A stretch of 64,000 bases of DNA from Burkholderiaceae bacterium (GCA_024235875.1 JACKLP010000003.1:215948-279947); one strand, 5' to 3'; positions 42,895 through 52,288 are shown, numbered from the stretch's first letter. Numbers and translations are program-made. Notes: generated by a model from the sequence alone, not told the origin.

Positions 42895-44769
42895 ATGAAC
42901 CAATCCGTCCTGGCATCCGGGCCGAACCCGTCCGGCGCTGTCGATGTCGGTGCACCGGCCTATGTGAGACATGCGGGGCTGATTCGTTGGATCGGCGAGA
43001 TCGCTGCACTGACCCAGCCCGACCGGATCGTCTGGTGCGATGGCTCGCAGCAGGAATATGACCGTCTTTGTGCCGAGATGGTCGAGGCGGGCACCTTGCG
43101 GCGGCTGGACCAGAAGAAGCGACCCAACAGCTATCTCGCATGGTCCGACCCCGACGATGTCGCGCGCGTCGAGGATCGCACCTACATCTGTTCCGAGCGC
43201 GAAGACGATGCCGGCCCCACGAACAACTGGGTCGAGCCCGCAAAGATGCGCGAAACGCTCAACGGCCTGTTCGATGGTTGCATGCGTGGCCGCACGATGT
43301 ACGTGGTGCCGTTTTCCATGGGGCCGCTCGGCAGTCACATTTCGCAGATCGGCGTCGAGCTGACCGATTCGCCCTACGTGGCCGTGAGCATGCGAGTGAT
43401 GACCCGCATGGGCAAGGCGGTGTTCGACGTGCTCGGCGCCGAGGGCCGATTCGTGCCGTGCGTGCATTCGGTCGGCAAGCCGCTGGCCGACGGCGAGGCC
43501 GATGTGCCCTGGCCCTGCAACAAGACCAAGTACATCGTGCACTACCCGGAAACGCGCGAGATCTGGTCGTTCGGCTCGGGCTATGGCGGCAATGCCTTGC
43601 TCGGCAAGAAGTGCTTTGCGCTGCGGATCGCTTCCACGATGGGGCGCGACGAAGGATGGCTCGCCGAGCACATGTTGATCCTCGGCGTGACGTCGCCCGA
43701 GGGCAAGAAATACCACGTCGCGGCCGCCTTCCCTTCGGCCTGCGGCAAGACCAATTTCTCGATGCTCATTCCGCCAGCCGGCTTCGATGGGTGGAAGGTC
43801 ACGACGATCGGCGACGACATCGCCTGGATCAAGCCGCACCATGATGGTCGCTGGTATGCGATCAACCCGGAGGCCGGCTACTTCGGCGTGGCGCCGGGCA
43901 CCAACGACAAGACCAACAAGAACTGCATGGACTCGCTGCGCGAGAACGTGATCTTCACCAATGTCGCGCTCACCGATGACGGCGACGTCTGGTGGGAGGG
44001 CATGACCAAGCAGCTGCCCGCGCACCTGACCGACTGGCGCGGCCAGGACTGGACGCCCGAATCGGGCCGGCCCGCCGCGCATCCGAATGCACGCTTCACC
44101 GTCGCCGCGACCCAGAATCCGGTGCTCGACGGCGACTGGGACTCGACCGCGGGGGTGCCGATCGACGCGTTCATCTTCGGTGGCCGTCGGTCGACCACGG
44201 TTCCGCTGGTGACGGAGGCGCGAAACTGGATCGAAGGCGTGTACATGGCGGCCACCATGGGCTCCGAGACCACCGCGGCCCAGGCGGGCGCGACCGGCAT
44301 CGTGCGTCGCGACCCCTTCGCGATGCTGCCGTTTTGCGGCTACAACATGAGCGCGTACTTCGCGCACTGGCTGCGAATGGGCAATGAACTGCGCCGGGAG
44401 GCGAACCAGTCGCACGTGCCGCTGCCTCGGATCTACTGTGTCAACTGGTTCCGCACCGATGATGACGGCAAGTTCATCTGGCCGGGTTTCGGCGAGAACA
44501 TGCGGGTCCTGAAATGGATCATCGATCGGATCGAGGACAGGGGGCAGGGGCACGAGCACGTGTTCGGCCTGACGCCGGACTACGATGACCTCGACTGGTC
44601 GGGGCTGGAGTTCCCGCGCGCGCTCTACGAGCGGATCACCTCGATCGATGCCAGCGCCTGGCGCGCCGAACTCGGGCTGCATGCCGAGTTGTTCGATCGC
44701 CTCAAGCATCGGATGCCCAAGGAACTCGAGAACGTGAAGTCGCTGCTCGAGGAGCGACTCGGCGCCTGA
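42895..44769 (+). CDS. pckG: Phosphoenolpyruvate carboxykinase, GTP-dependent
   Basis: A 624-residue enzyme of standard GTP-type length. The kinase-1 region with the characteristic Cys is FPSACGKTNFSMLIPP, followed by TTIGDDIAWI (kinase-2-like Asp pair). GTNDKTNKNCMDSL and FIFGGRRSTTVPLV follow. It converts oxaloacetate and GTP to phosphoenolpyruvate, the entry step of gluconeogenesis, and acts in the cytoplasm. The start at 42895 is preferred over the longer frame because of GGAGGA directly upstream. It is followed by a strong terminator. Confidence 0.95.
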   Translation: MNQSVLASGPNPSGAVDVGAPAYVRHAGLIRWIGEIAALTQPDRIVWCDGSQQEYDRLCAEMVEAGTLRRLDQKKRPNSYLAWSDPDDVARVEDRTYICSEREDDAGPTNNWVEPAKMRETLNGLFDGCMRGRTMYVVPFSMGPLGSHISQIGVELTDSPYVAVSMRVMTRMGKAVFDVLGAEGRFVPCVHSVGKPLADGEADVPWPCNKTKYIVHYPETREIWSFGSGYGGNALLGKKCFALRIASTMGRDEGWLAEHMLILGVTSPEGKKYHVAAAFPSACGKTNFSMLIPPAGFDGWKVTTIGDDIAWIKPHHDGRWYAINPEAGYFGVAPGTNDKTNKNCMDSLRENVIFTNVALTDDGDVWWEGMTKQLPAHLTDWRGQDWTPESGRPAAHPNARFTVAATQNPVLDGDWDSTAGVPIDAFIFGGRRSTTVPLVTEARNWIEGVYMAATMGSETTAAQAGATGIVRRDPFAMLPFCGYNMSAYFAHWLRMGNELRREANQSHVPLPRIYCVNWFRTDDDGKFIWPGFGENMRVLKWIIDRIEDRGQGHEHVFGLTPDYDDLDWSGLEFPRALYERITSIDASAWRAELGLHAELFDRLKHRMPKELENVKSLLEERLGA

Positions 44770-44788
44770 TCGACGCTGTATCTCGCAA

Positions 44789-44826
44789 CGCGAAACCCGC
44801 CTGGCCAGGCGGGTTTCGCGTTTGTT
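44789..44826 (+). terminator. Strong rho-independent terminator after pckG
   Basis: A perfect palindrome with 16-bp arms (CGCGAAACCCGCCTGG facing CCAGGCGGGTTTCGCG) is followed by TTTGTT. It lies 19 bases after the pckG stop. It isolates pckG from the methyltransferase gene that starts 80 bases further on. Confidence 0.9.
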
Positions 44827-44905
44827 GGGGTAGTGTTTCGGATGTCCCGGTCGCGGTCGGCCGCGTGGCGACGGACTGGACATTCGCAAGCGGAGGGCGG
44901 GCACG

Positions 44906-45595
44906 ATGAACAGGAACCTGGAAGAACGCGTCCGTGCGCGCTCGATCGCGCGCTATCGAACCCGGGCGGCCGGCTATGACGCGACTTGCACGCCGACCTG
45001 GCCGTTTCGATTGCGAGCGGTCGAATCCCTGTGCCTGCAAGCAGGAGACGTGGCGTTGGACGTGGGCTGCGGCACCGGCCTGAGTTTTGCGTTGCTGCGC
45101 GAGCGGGTGGGTGACGCGGGGGCGGTCTGGGGCGTGGAGCAGAGTCCGGAAATGGCCGCGATCGCGCGCGAGCGAATCGCGGCCGAGGGCTGGTCCAACG
45201 TGCAGGTGTTCGAGGCGGCGGCGCACGAAGCGCGGTTGCCGGGACTGGCCGACGCGGCGCTGTTCAACTACACGCACGACATTTGCGGATCGCAAGCGGC
45301 GGTCCGCAACATGCTCGGCCAGGTACGCGCCGGGGGCCGGGTCGGGGTGGCCGGCGTGAAGTTCCTGCCGTGGTGGGCAGGGCCGGTGAATCTGTTCGTG
45401 TACCTGAAGAACCGACCCTACAATGGCTCGCCCGGCGGGTTGCGACGACCTTGGGCGAACATCGCGACCTGGGTCGAGGACTTGCAGGTGGAGTCGACGC
45501 AATTCGGCATGGGATATGTTGCCGCGGGCCGCTTGACGCGCTCACCGGCCGCCGTCGTGCCAGTCTCGCCGGCTTGGGCGCGCGCAACAACCTAG
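44906..45595 (+). CDS. Class I SAM-dependent methyltransferase
   Basis: A 229-residue methyltransferase with the SAM-binding motif ALDVGCGTGLSFALL near residue 52 and the acidic motif II WGVEQSPEMAAI. The length and motifs point to a small-molecule methyltransferase of the UbiE type. It is not an EgtD (about 320 residues, different fold features). It directly precedes the EgtB-like gene, so it may act in the same pathway as that enzyme. Confidence 0.85.
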   Translation: MNRNLEERVRARSIARYRTRAAGYDATCTPTWPFRLRAVESLCLQAGDVALDVGCGTGLSFALLRERVGDAGAVWGVEQSPEMAAIARERIAAEGWSNVQVFEAAAHEARLPGLADAALFNYTHDICGSQAAVRNMLGQVRAGGRVGVAGVKFLPWWAGPVNLFVYLKNRPYNGSPGGLRRPWANIATWVEDLQVESTQFGMGYVAAGRLTRSPAAVVPVSPAWARATT

Positions 45596-45605
45596 GAGAG
45601 CTTCG

Positions 45606-46895
45606 CTGTCTTCGTCCGAATTGGCGCAATGCCTGAGACCGGAGCAATTCGCGCAGGCGCGCGCGCGTACCGTGTCGATCTGCGCCGGCCTGAGTGCCGA
45701 GGACTGTGCATTGCAGTCGATGGCCGATGCCAGTCCGCTCAAATGGCACCTCGCGCATACGACCTGGTTCTGGGAAACCTTCGTTCTCGAACCGCACCAG
45801 GCCGGCTACATGCCGCGGGATCGCGTCCATCGCTATCTCTACAACTCCTACTACAACGGGGTCGGGCCGCAGTTTCCGCGCCCGCAGCGCGGCCTGTTGT
45901 CGCGCCCCTCGCTCGATGATGTCCGTGCCTACCGCGCGCATGTCGACGATGCGATGGCTCGGCTGCTCGAAGAAGCAGGATCGGATGCGTCGTTGACGGA
46001 TCGGCTCGGTTCACTCGTTGCGCTCGGCACCCAGCACGAAGAGCAGCATCAGGAGTTGATGCTGACCGATTTCAAGCATCTGCTTGGCTGCAATCCCCTT
46101 GCGCCGGTCTATCGGGCCGTGGCCGGCGGCGACACGCGATACCTGCCGGGCGCGCGGCCCGCCCGCGGCGACACGCAAGCCTGGACGGGATTCGACGCCG
46201 GGGTCTTCGCGACCGGGCATCAGGGTGCGGGCTTTTGCTTCGACAACGAGACGCCGCGGCATCGGGTCTTCCTGGCGCCGTTCGAACTGGCCGAGCGTCC
46301 GGTTTCGAACGGGGATTTCCTTCGATTCATCGCGGCGGGTGGCTACACCGATCCGTCGCTATGGCTGTCGGAAGGATTCGATTGGGCGCGCGAGAACGCG
46401 ATCGATGCGCCCTTGTACTGGCGACGACTTGACGGCGATTGGCGTGTGTTCACGCTCCACGGCGAGCAGGCGATCGATCCGGGCGCACCGGTTTGCCATG
46501 TCAGCTACTACGAGGCCGATGCCTACGCGCGCTTTGCCGGCGCGAGACTGCCGACCGAACACGAATGGGAACATGCGGCCTCGAGGGCGCCGGTCGTCGG
46601 GCAGTTCGCCGATCACGGCTGCCTGCAGCCCGTCGCGCCCGGTGGCGATGGCTTGCGCGGCCTGTTCGGCGGGGTCTGGGAGTGGACCTCCAGCAGCTAT
46701 TCGCCGTATCCCGGTTTTGCGGCACGCAGCGATGCGATCGGCGAGTACAACGGCAAGTTCATGGTGAACCAGTACGTGCTCAGGGGCGGTTCCTGCGCGA
46801 CGCCGCCGGGACATGTGCGCGCCACCTACCGCAATTTCTTCCCGGCGGCGACACGCTGGCAGTTCGCGGGAATCCGGCTGGCGCGCAGCGTCTGA
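45606..46895 (+). CDS. egtB: EgtB-like ergothioneine/ovothiol-type sulfoxide synthase, possible CTG start
   Basis: A protein of about 430 residues with an N-terminal DinB-like iron site (WHLAHTTWFWE and THEEQHQELML supply the three His ligands) and a C-terminal formylglycine-enzyme-like domain (NETPRHRVFLAPFELAERPV, RLPTEHEWEHAA, GGVWEWTSS, LRGGSC). This is the architecture of EgtB, the non-heme iron enzyme that joins cysteine or glutamyl-cysteine to trimethylhistidine. The only well-placed ribosome binding site (AGGAGAG) points to a CTG at 45606. A TTG at 45621 lies too far from it. No EgtD homologue is in the window. Confidence 0.85.
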   Translation: MSSSELAQCLRPEQFAQARARTVSICAGLSAEDCALQSMADASPLKWHLAHTTWFWETFVLEPHQAGYMPRDRVHRYLYNSYYNGVGPQFPRPQRGLLSRPSLDDVRAYRAHVDDAMARLLEEAGSDASLTDRLGSLVALGTQHEEQHQELMLTDFKHLLGCNPLAPVYRAVAGGDTRYLPGARPARGDTQAWTGFDAGVFATGHQGAGFCFDNETPRHRVFLAPFELAERPVSNGDFLRFIAAGGYTDPSLWLSEGFDWARENAIDAPLYWRRLDGDWRVFTLHGEQAIDPGAPVCHVSYYEADAYARFAGARLPTEHEWEHAASRAPVVGQFADHGCLQPVAPGGDGLRGLFGGVWEWTSSSYSPYPGFAARSDAIGEYNGKFMVNQYVLRGGSCATPPGHVRATYRNFFPAATRWQFAGIRLARSV

Positions 46896-46906
46896 AGGGC
46901 GGCGAA

Positions 46907-47560
46907 TCAGCTGCGCCGCGACAGATAGAAACCCTCGTCGAACAGGCGCACGGCGCCGGGAACGTATACGACGAGCAGGGTCGTGAGCATGCCCTCGAGC
47001 CAGGCCTCGCCGGTGGCCAGCAGCGTGGCGTACGGGATGAAGTCGTCCCAGAAGGCGCGCGGCGTGTGCGGCAGGAACCAGATCAGCGCGATCGCACTCG
47101 CATACAGGCCCACGAGGTAGGCCGCGAACTGGCCGAACAGGCCGCAGCCGATGAGGAACACGAAGGGGTTGCGCGGCAGGTACCGGCGAGCGAGCGAGAC
47201 GATCAGCCACATGGCCCAGATCGGCACCGCGCCGGCGAGCAGGACCCGAAGTCCCCAAGTCTCCCAATGGCCGGTGCGCATCGCCTCGATCGCGAACACC
47301 GCACTCATCGACAACAGGGCACGTGGAAAGCCGACCAGCAGCGCAAGGAAGGCAGCGCCCATGTAGTGCAGCGACAATCCGCTATCGAGGGTGACCGTCA
47401 TGCGCATGCCGAGGTAGACGAAGGCGGTCGAGAAGGCCCAGATCGAGTGCTCGAACAGGTTCGCGCCAAGTCGTGCGCGGCGCAGGGCGTCGACGCACAA
47501 CAAGGCGGTGATCGCGTAGCTCAGGACCGTGACCGTCAGCGGCAGCGTGTACGAGAACAT
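46907..47560 (-). CDS. CbiM-like energy-coupling-factor permease protein
   Basis: A 217-residue membrane protein with about six hydrophobic segments. It begins MFSYTLPLTVTVLSYAITAL and ends with LEGMLTTLLVVYVPGAVRLFDE, typical of the CbiM/CbiN-type nickel/cobalt ECF permease group. The start at 47560 is chosen over the longer frame, which overlaps the PdxA gene in another phase. Partner ECF ATPase and membrane components are not nearby, so the metal or vitamin specificity is open. Confidence 0.75.
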   Translation of the reverse strand: MFSYTLPLTVTVLSYAITALLCVDALRRARLGANLFEHSIWAFSTAFVYLGMRMTVTLDSGLSLHYMGAAFLALLVGFPRALLSMSAVFAIEAMRTGHWETWGLRVLLAGAVPIWAMWLIVSLARRYLPRNPFVFLIGCGLFGQFAAYLVGLYASAIALIWFLPHTPRAFWDDFIPYATLLATGEAWLEGMLTTLLVVYVPGAVRLFDEGFYLSRRS

Positions 47561-47619
47561 CGGCAGGTCGGGTGTGTTCGCGGGCGCTCGCGCCGGCGCG
47601 GACAAGGGACAGCGGGGTA

Positions 47620-48585
47620 TCAGCGCGTTCGCATCCCGTCCCTGGCGAGTGCCTGCGCCGCTCGAATCGCCGCCAGCAGACTGGCCGGGTCGGCGCAGCC
47701 GCGACCGGCGATGTCGAAGGCGGTGCCGTGGTCCGGGCTGGTGCGGATCCATGGCAGTCCGAGCGTCACATTTACACCCTTATCGATCCCCATGTACTTG
47801 ACCGGGATCAGTCCCTGATCGTGATACATCGCGACGACGACGTCGAATCGAGAGAACCCGCGCGCCTGCATGAAGACGGTGTCCGGTGGAAACGGACCGC
47901 TGGCATCGATACCGGCCGCTCGCGCGTCCGCGATCGCGGGCGCGATCTCGTCGATCTCTTCGGTGCCGAAGGCCCCCGCCTCGCCAGCGTGCGGATTGAG
48001 CCCGGCCACGGCGATCCGGGGGCGTTCGATGCCGGCGCGCCGCAGGCCGGCATCGGTGATCTCGATGGTTCGACGCACCTGGTCCTTTCGCACGTGGTCG
48101 ATCGCATCGCGCAAGGATTCGTGCACGCTGACGAGCACGGTTCGCAGCTCTTCGTTTGCGAGCATCATCCGGACATCCACGCCGCCGGCGAGCTCGGCGA
48201 GCAGTTCGGTGTGACCGGGGTAGCGGTGGCCGGCCGCGTGCATGGCCGACTTGGCCAGCGGCGCCGTGACGATCGCGTCGACCCGGCCGCTCGAGGCCAT
48301 GCGTGCTGCGTGCACCACATACCGGTAGGCGGCATCGCCCGCACGCGCGTCGGCACGACCGGGGACAGGCAGTCCGCCCGGGTCGGCCGACAATGTGGTG
48401 ATGGCTTCGAGCGTCGGTGGCATCGGAAGTTGCAGGGCGAGAGCCTGGCGCTCCAGCACGCCGCGATCGCCGATCACCGTGCACTGGGCGGCGATCCGAG
48501 GATCGGAAAGCGCCTTGAGAACGATCTCGGGGCCGATGCCGCAGACATCGCCCAGGGTGATCGCGATGCGGACGGGGGCGCTCAT
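47620..48585 (-). CDS. pdxA: PdxA family dehydrogenase (4-hydroxythreonine-4-phosphate dehydrogenase-like)
   Basis: A 321-residue protein: MSAPVRIAITLGDVCGIGPE at the start, a metal-ligand His in YPGHTELLAEL, GLNPHAGEAGAFG, and AMYHDQGLIPVKY (third ligand). These match PdxA, which oxidises 4-phosphohydroxythreonine in pyridoxal phosphate synthesis. In related bacteria pdxA often sits beside surA and ksgA. Here it follows an M20 amidohydrolase with overlapping ATGA, so a PdxA paralogue in another pathway (such as 4-phospho-D-threonate oxidation) is equally possible. The frame continuing upstream to about 50.2 kb is a shadow. Confidence 0.82.
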   Translation of the reverse strand: MSAPVRIAITLGDVCGIGPEIVLKALSDPRIAAQCTVIGDRGVLERQALALQLPMPPTLEAITTLSADPGGLPVPGRADARAGDAAYRYVVHAARMASSGRVDAIVTAPLAKSAMHAAGHRYPGHTELLAELAGGVDVRMMLANEELRTVLVSVHESLRDAIDHVRKDQVRRTIEITDAGLRRAGIERPRIAVAGLNPHAGEAGAFGTEEIDEIAPAIADARAAGIDASGPFPPDTVFMQARGFSRFDVVVAMYHDQGLIPVKYMGIDKGVNVTLGLPWIRTSPDHGTAFDIAGRGCADPASLLAAIRAAQALARDGMRTR

Positions 48586-49892
48586 TGCGCTGGATCCGGG
48601 AGGTGCTCGAGCGCGGCCGATGGGCGGCCATCGATGGCGAGCACCGCATGCAACAGGACGTTGGCGCCAGCCTCGAGGTCGGCGGGCTGGGCGTTCTCGA
48701 TCTCGTTGTGGCTGATGCCGTTCTCGCAGGGGACGAAGATCATGGCGCTGGGGCAGACGCTGGCCAGGTGGACGGCGTCGTGACCGGCGCCGCTGACGAT
48801 GTCCCGGCTGGGATAGCCGAGCTGCGCGGTGGCCTGTGCGATCGATGCCACCAGTGCGTCGTCGAAGCGGCACGGGGGAAAGGACACGACCTCGTCCAGG
48901 CAGATCGAGACGCCGTCGGTGGCCTCGATATCGCTCGTCGCCCGATGCAGGGCGGCGACCATCGCATCCAGGGTTTGCGACGTGGCGCTCCTGAGGTCGA
49001 TGCTCAGCCGGACCTGCCCGGGCACGACATTGCGCGAGTTCGGCGACACCAGCAGTTGACCGACGGTGGCCCGGGCCTCGTCGGGAAAGCGCAGCGCCAG
49101 CTCGCGTACCTGGACGACCAGTCGGGCCGCGGCCAGCAGCGCATCGCGACGGGCCTCGATCGGGGTCGGTCCGGCATGAGCGTCCTGGCCGATGATCCGG
49201 GCGTCGAACCATCGTTGTCCGAGGGCTCCGGTGACGATGCCGATCGTCCTGCCCTCGCGCTCCAGGATCGGGCCTTGCTCGATGTGGGGTTCGAAGTAAG
49301 CGCTTAGTTGCGGCAAGACTGCTGTTCCGGCAGCATCGATGTCTTCTAGTGCATCGGCGACGCGGATGCCCTCCAGGTCTTCTTGGACCAGGCAATGCTC
49401 GAGCGTGAACTCTCCCGCGTAGACGCCCGAGCCCATCATCACCGGCGTGAAACGCGAGCCTTCCTCGTTGGTCCAGATGGCGACCGTGATCGGATGTTCG
49501 GTGGTGATCTGGTGTGTGTCGAGCGTGCGCAGGAGCTCGAGGCCAGCCAGGACGCCGTAGTTTCCGTCGAAGCGCCCGCCCGTGGGTTGCGTGTCGATGT
49601 GGCTGCCGATTCCGATCGCCGGCACGTCTCGGCGGCCGGCGCGGGTCGCGAAGATGTTCCCGATCGCGTCGATCTCGATCGTGGCGCCTGCCTCGCGCAG
49701 CCAGCCCATGACCAGCCGGCGGGCCTCGCCGTCCAGGGCGGTGAGGGCGAGGCGGCAGACGCCCCCCTTGGGCGTCGCGCCGATCTGGGCGAGCGTCATC
49801 AGGGCACGCCATAACCGGTCGCCGTCCACGCGTGGCAGCGCATCGGGGGAGCCGAGCACAGGCTGGACGGCGGGTCTGGCGGTCGTGGACAT
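48582..49892 (-). CDS. M20 Zn hydrolase (allantoate/N-carbamoyl-L-amino acid amidohydrolase type)
   Basis: A 436-residue metallo-hydrolase. The zinc ligands are read in GIGSHIDTQPTGGRFDG (His, Asp), TNEEGSRF (Glu pair) and SGAGHDAVHLA (final His), with the substrate Arg region in ISGT-like dimerisation residues between. The family cleaves ureido or carbamoyl bonds (allantoate, beta-ureidopropionate, N-carbamoyl amino acids). The start follows CGGAGAAACACG. Its stop overlaps the pdxA-like start, so the two are co-translated. Substrate not assigned. Confidence 0.88.
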   Translation of the reverse strand: MSTTARPAVQPVLGSPDALPRVDGDRLWRALMTLAQIGATPKGGVCRLALTALDGEARRLVMGWLREAGATIEIDAIGNIFATRAGRRDVPAIGIGSHIDTQPTGGRFDGNYGVLAGLELLRTLDTHQITTEHPITVAIWTNEEGSRFTPVMMGSGVYAGEFTLEHCLVQEDLEGIRVADALEDIDAAGTAVLPQLSAYFEPHIEQGPILEREGRTIGIVTGALGQRWFDARIIGQDAHAGPTPIEARRDALLAAARLVVQVRELALRFPDEARATVGQLLVSPNSRNVVPGQVRLSIDLRSATSQTLDAMVAALHRATSDIEATDGVSICLDEVVSFPPCRFDDALVASIAQATAQLGYPSRDIVSGAGHDAVHLASVCPSAMIFVPCENGISHNEIENAQPADLEAGANVLLHAVLAIDGRPSAALEHLPDPAQ

Positions 49893-50065
49893 CGTGTTTC
49901 TCCGATTGCGTCGGGCCTTGGCGCTCGAGGGGTCCGCAGGCTGGCATTATCGGTCGGATCCGCCGATGCCGACGCTCGTGCGGGCGTGACCCCGCCCCGG
50001 CGTCGCTTTCGTCCGTTGGGCGGCTTCGCCTACGGTGGCCGGGGCCATTCGCCGAAGATGCTGGC

Positions 50066-51313
50066 ATGGTCGAGCTCGACTTCCATACGGTCCTGACCTT
50101 CGGGGTCGGCATCGCGCTCCTGTTCACGCTGGCCGGCATCATGACCGGTGCAGCGCTCGAGGGGGCGCGGGGCACTCGCAGTCTCGCGGTGGGAAACCTC
50201 GCGTTCACGGCGATGCTCACGCTGCAGTTGCTGTCGGTCGGCGCGATGTCCAACCTGATCTATGCTGGCCTGTGGTCGTTGGCGACGGTGACGAGCGCGA
50301 TGCACTTGCTGACACTGCGCACGCTCGTGGCCGGCGAGGTGGAACCGCAACGACGATGGCTGATCTGGGTCGTCGGTGCGATCGCGTCGATGTGGGTGCT
50401 GCAGGGCGGGTTCGATACCGCCCATCCGGTGACGCTCGTTGCCGCTCTCGCGGCCACTTTCCTGTACGGTTCGGCGGCATTCAATGCGGCGCGACTTGGC
50501 GGGGATGGCCTGAGGCTGCCGCGCAACGTGTTGATCTTCGCGTTCGTCACGGCAGCCGCGATGGCCGTGCTGCTGGGGTGGTACCGGCTCGGCGACCTGG
50601 TGGCCGGTCGGCCCTCGATGCCGACCAATGCGCTTGCCTATTTCGGCACGATCCTCTTGTTCAGCGCGGTGAACATCGGCTACATGCTGCTGATGTACTT
50701 GAAGCTGGCCGCGCGGGTCGAACGCCTGGCGCAGACCGACGATCTGACCGGGGCCTTGAACCGGCGCGGTCTTTCCGAGGCGATCCTGCAGTTGCGGCAA
50801 CGCGATGGTGGGGATGCCCGGCTCGGTTCGGTGATGCTGTTCGATCTCGATCATTTCAAGCAGATCAACGACACCTGGGGTCATGGGGTCGGAGACGAGG
50901 TCCTGCGCGCCTGCAGCGAACGCATCCGGGGACAGATCCGAAGCACCGACCTGTTCGCGCGGGTCGGTGGCGAGGAGTTCTGCGTGGTCTTTGCGGGCTT
51001 GAGGCTAGCGCGTGCGGTGTCGGTTGCCGAGCGAATCCGAAAGACCGTGTTCGAGGGTGCGCCTGTGGCAACCAGCGCCGGCGAGTTACCGGTGACCGCG
51101 AGCATCGGTGTCACTGCCTGCCAGTGCGACGTGGCCCGGCTCGAGGAAGACTTGCGCAGGGCGGATGTGGCCTTGTACGCAGCCAAGCGAGGCGGGCGCA
51201 ACCGGGTGGTGAGCTGGACGCCCGCGATGGGGGATGACCCGGATCACGGGTCGGGCACGACAGCCTCGGGCGGTTCGGCCAAGGCCTCGGCCGAGGTCGG
51301 CGCGCCCGCGTGA
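50066..51313 (+). CDS. Membrane-bound diguanylate cyclase (GGDEF)
   Basis: A 415-residue protein: six or so N-terminal membrane helices (about residues 5-210), then a GGDEF domain with LAQTDDLTGALNRRGL, the active-site motif RVGGEEFCVVF (GGEEF), and an RxxD inhibitory site (RSTD) five residues before it. It is expected to make cyclic-di-GMP and to be product-inhibited. No EAL domain is present. The start at 50066 is chosen because the hydrophobic region begins soon after. It is divergent from the M20 hydrolase gene. Confidence 0.9.
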   Translation: MVELDFHTVLTFGVGIALLFTLAGIMTGAALEGARGTRSLAVGNLAFTAMLTLQLLSVGAMSNLIYAGLWSLATVTSAMHLLTLRTLVAGEVEPQRRWLIWVVGAIASMWVLQGGFDTAHPVTLVAALAATFLYGSAAFNAARLGGDGLRLPRNVLIFAFVTAAAMAVLLGWYRLGDLVAGRPSMPTNALAYFGTILLFSAVNIGYMLLMYLKLAARVERLAQTDDLTGALNRRGLSEAILQLRQRDGGDARLGSVMLFDLDHFKQINDTWGHGVGDEVLRACSERIRGQIRSTDLFARVGGEEFCVVFAGLRLARAVSVAERIRKTVFEGAPVATSAGELPVTASIGVTACQCDVARLEEDLRRADVALYAAKRGGRNRVVSWTPAMGDDPDHGSGTTASGGSAKASAEVGAPA

Positions 51314-51344
51314 GCGAAGTGCGCGGATCGATTCGCGGATCGAT

Positions 51345-52187
51345 TCAGCGTTCGGACGATGCGCCCAGCCGTGCGGAGATCTCCGCAGCCAAGGCCTGGA
51401 TCTCGCGGATGATCTCCTGGCGGCGTCGGGCGGAGGTCTGTGCCTTGATCAGGCTGACCGCTACCGCGGCTTGTGCGTCCTGCTGGCCAGCGATCTTTAC
51501 GGGCGCACCAAAGCAATGCATGCCTTCGGCGGTCTCTTCGTCGTCGGCGGCATAGCCGGCATGGCGCGTGGCCTCGATCATGCGTAGGAAGGCGGCCATG
51601 CTGGGCGCGCTCTTGCGTGTCAGGCGCTGGAGTCGATGCCCGGCGTAGCGGGCGCGAATCCGTTCGTTGCTCATGGTGGCAAGGATGGCCTTGCCGGTGG
51701 AGGTGCAACTGGCGGGGAAGCGGCCACCGGCCCGGAAATTGACGGCGAGTGCGCGTGTGCCGGGGCGGCAGGCGAGATAGACGACATCGGTATCGTCGAG
51801 CACCGCGAGCATGACCGTTTCCGAGCGCAGGGCATCGGCGCGTGCGGCGAGCGATTCGAATGCGGCGACGATCTTCGAGGTGTCGGCATAGTGTCCGGCC
51901 CACGCGATCGGCCTGGGTCCGAGTGCGAAGCGGGCATCGGCGTAGCGAACCGCCATGCGCATTGCGACCAAGGTCTGCATCAGTCCGTGCAGGCTACTCT
52001 TGGGGAGTGCCAGTTGACGGGCGAGGTCGGCAAGGCCGATTGGCTCCGGGGCGGCCGCGAGGGCGTCGAGGATGCGGACCGCGCGCTCGACGGCCGGCAC
52101 CAGCCTTGCCGGTTCAGCTGGCGGCGTGTGGCGAAGGCCCGCCGCCGAGGCGGTTTCGGTTGACATCGCGACGGCTTTGTCTAACAT
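51345..52187 (-). CDS. IclR family transcriptional regulator
   Basis: About 280 residues: an N-terminal winged helix-turn-helix (AVRILDALAAAPEPIGLADLARQLALPKSS) and a C-terminal effector domain (VMLAVLDDTDVVYLACRPG, ASCTSTGKAILATM). It probably controls the divergent mmsA-gabD-GMC operon, because a long palindrome lies between the two starts. The start is uncertain: the ATG at 52187 is in frame with the domain but has a weak ribosome binding site; the ATG at 52166 is the alternative. An earlier start (52367) is rejected because it would overlap mmsA. Confidence 0.88.
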   Translation of the reverse strand: MLDKAVAMSTETASAAGLRHTPPAEPARLVPAVERAVRILDALAAAPEPIGLADLARQLALPKSSLHGLMQTLVAMRMAVRYADARFALGPRPIAWAGHYADTSKIVAAFESLAARADALRSETVMLAVLDDTDVVYLACRPGTRALAVNFRAGGRFPASCTSTGKAILATMSNERIRARYAGHRLQRLTRKSAPSMAAFLRMIEATRHAGYAADDEETAEGMHCFGAPVKIAGQQDAQAAVAVSLIKAQTSARRRQEIIREIQALAAEISARLGASSER

Positions 52188-52215
52188 GCGATCGAGTTCA
52201 TTCGGTAAGTTGAAC

Positions 52216-52239
52216 TGGTGTTCAGTATATTGAACGCCA
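52216..52239. promoter_or_regulatory. IclR-type operator palindrome
   Basis: TGGTGTTCA and TGAACGCCA form 9-bp arms with one mismatch around GTATAT; the inner GTTCA/TGAAC pair is perfect. It lies between iclR and mmsA, where an IclR dimer would be expected to bind. A partly overlapping TGAAC-TGGT-GTTCA palindrome (52211-52224) suggests two adjacent sites. On the iclR strand, TATACT within it resembles a -10 element, so binding could block iclR transcription. Confidence 0.7.
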
Positions 52240-52288
52240 GTGGGTAGCGTAACACGTTGGGCTCGTGCTCGAGCCATTCGGAGGAAAG

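Noticed and set aside
48586..50253. Upstream extension of the PdxA frame
   Set aside because: It overlaps the M20 hydrolase gene in another phase. The MSAPVRIAITLGD start fits PdxA and overlaps the previous stop.
51323..51346. Tandem GCGGATCGATTC repeat after the diguanylate cyclase gene
   Set aside because: Only two copies and overlapping the end of the iclR gene; no evidence of function.
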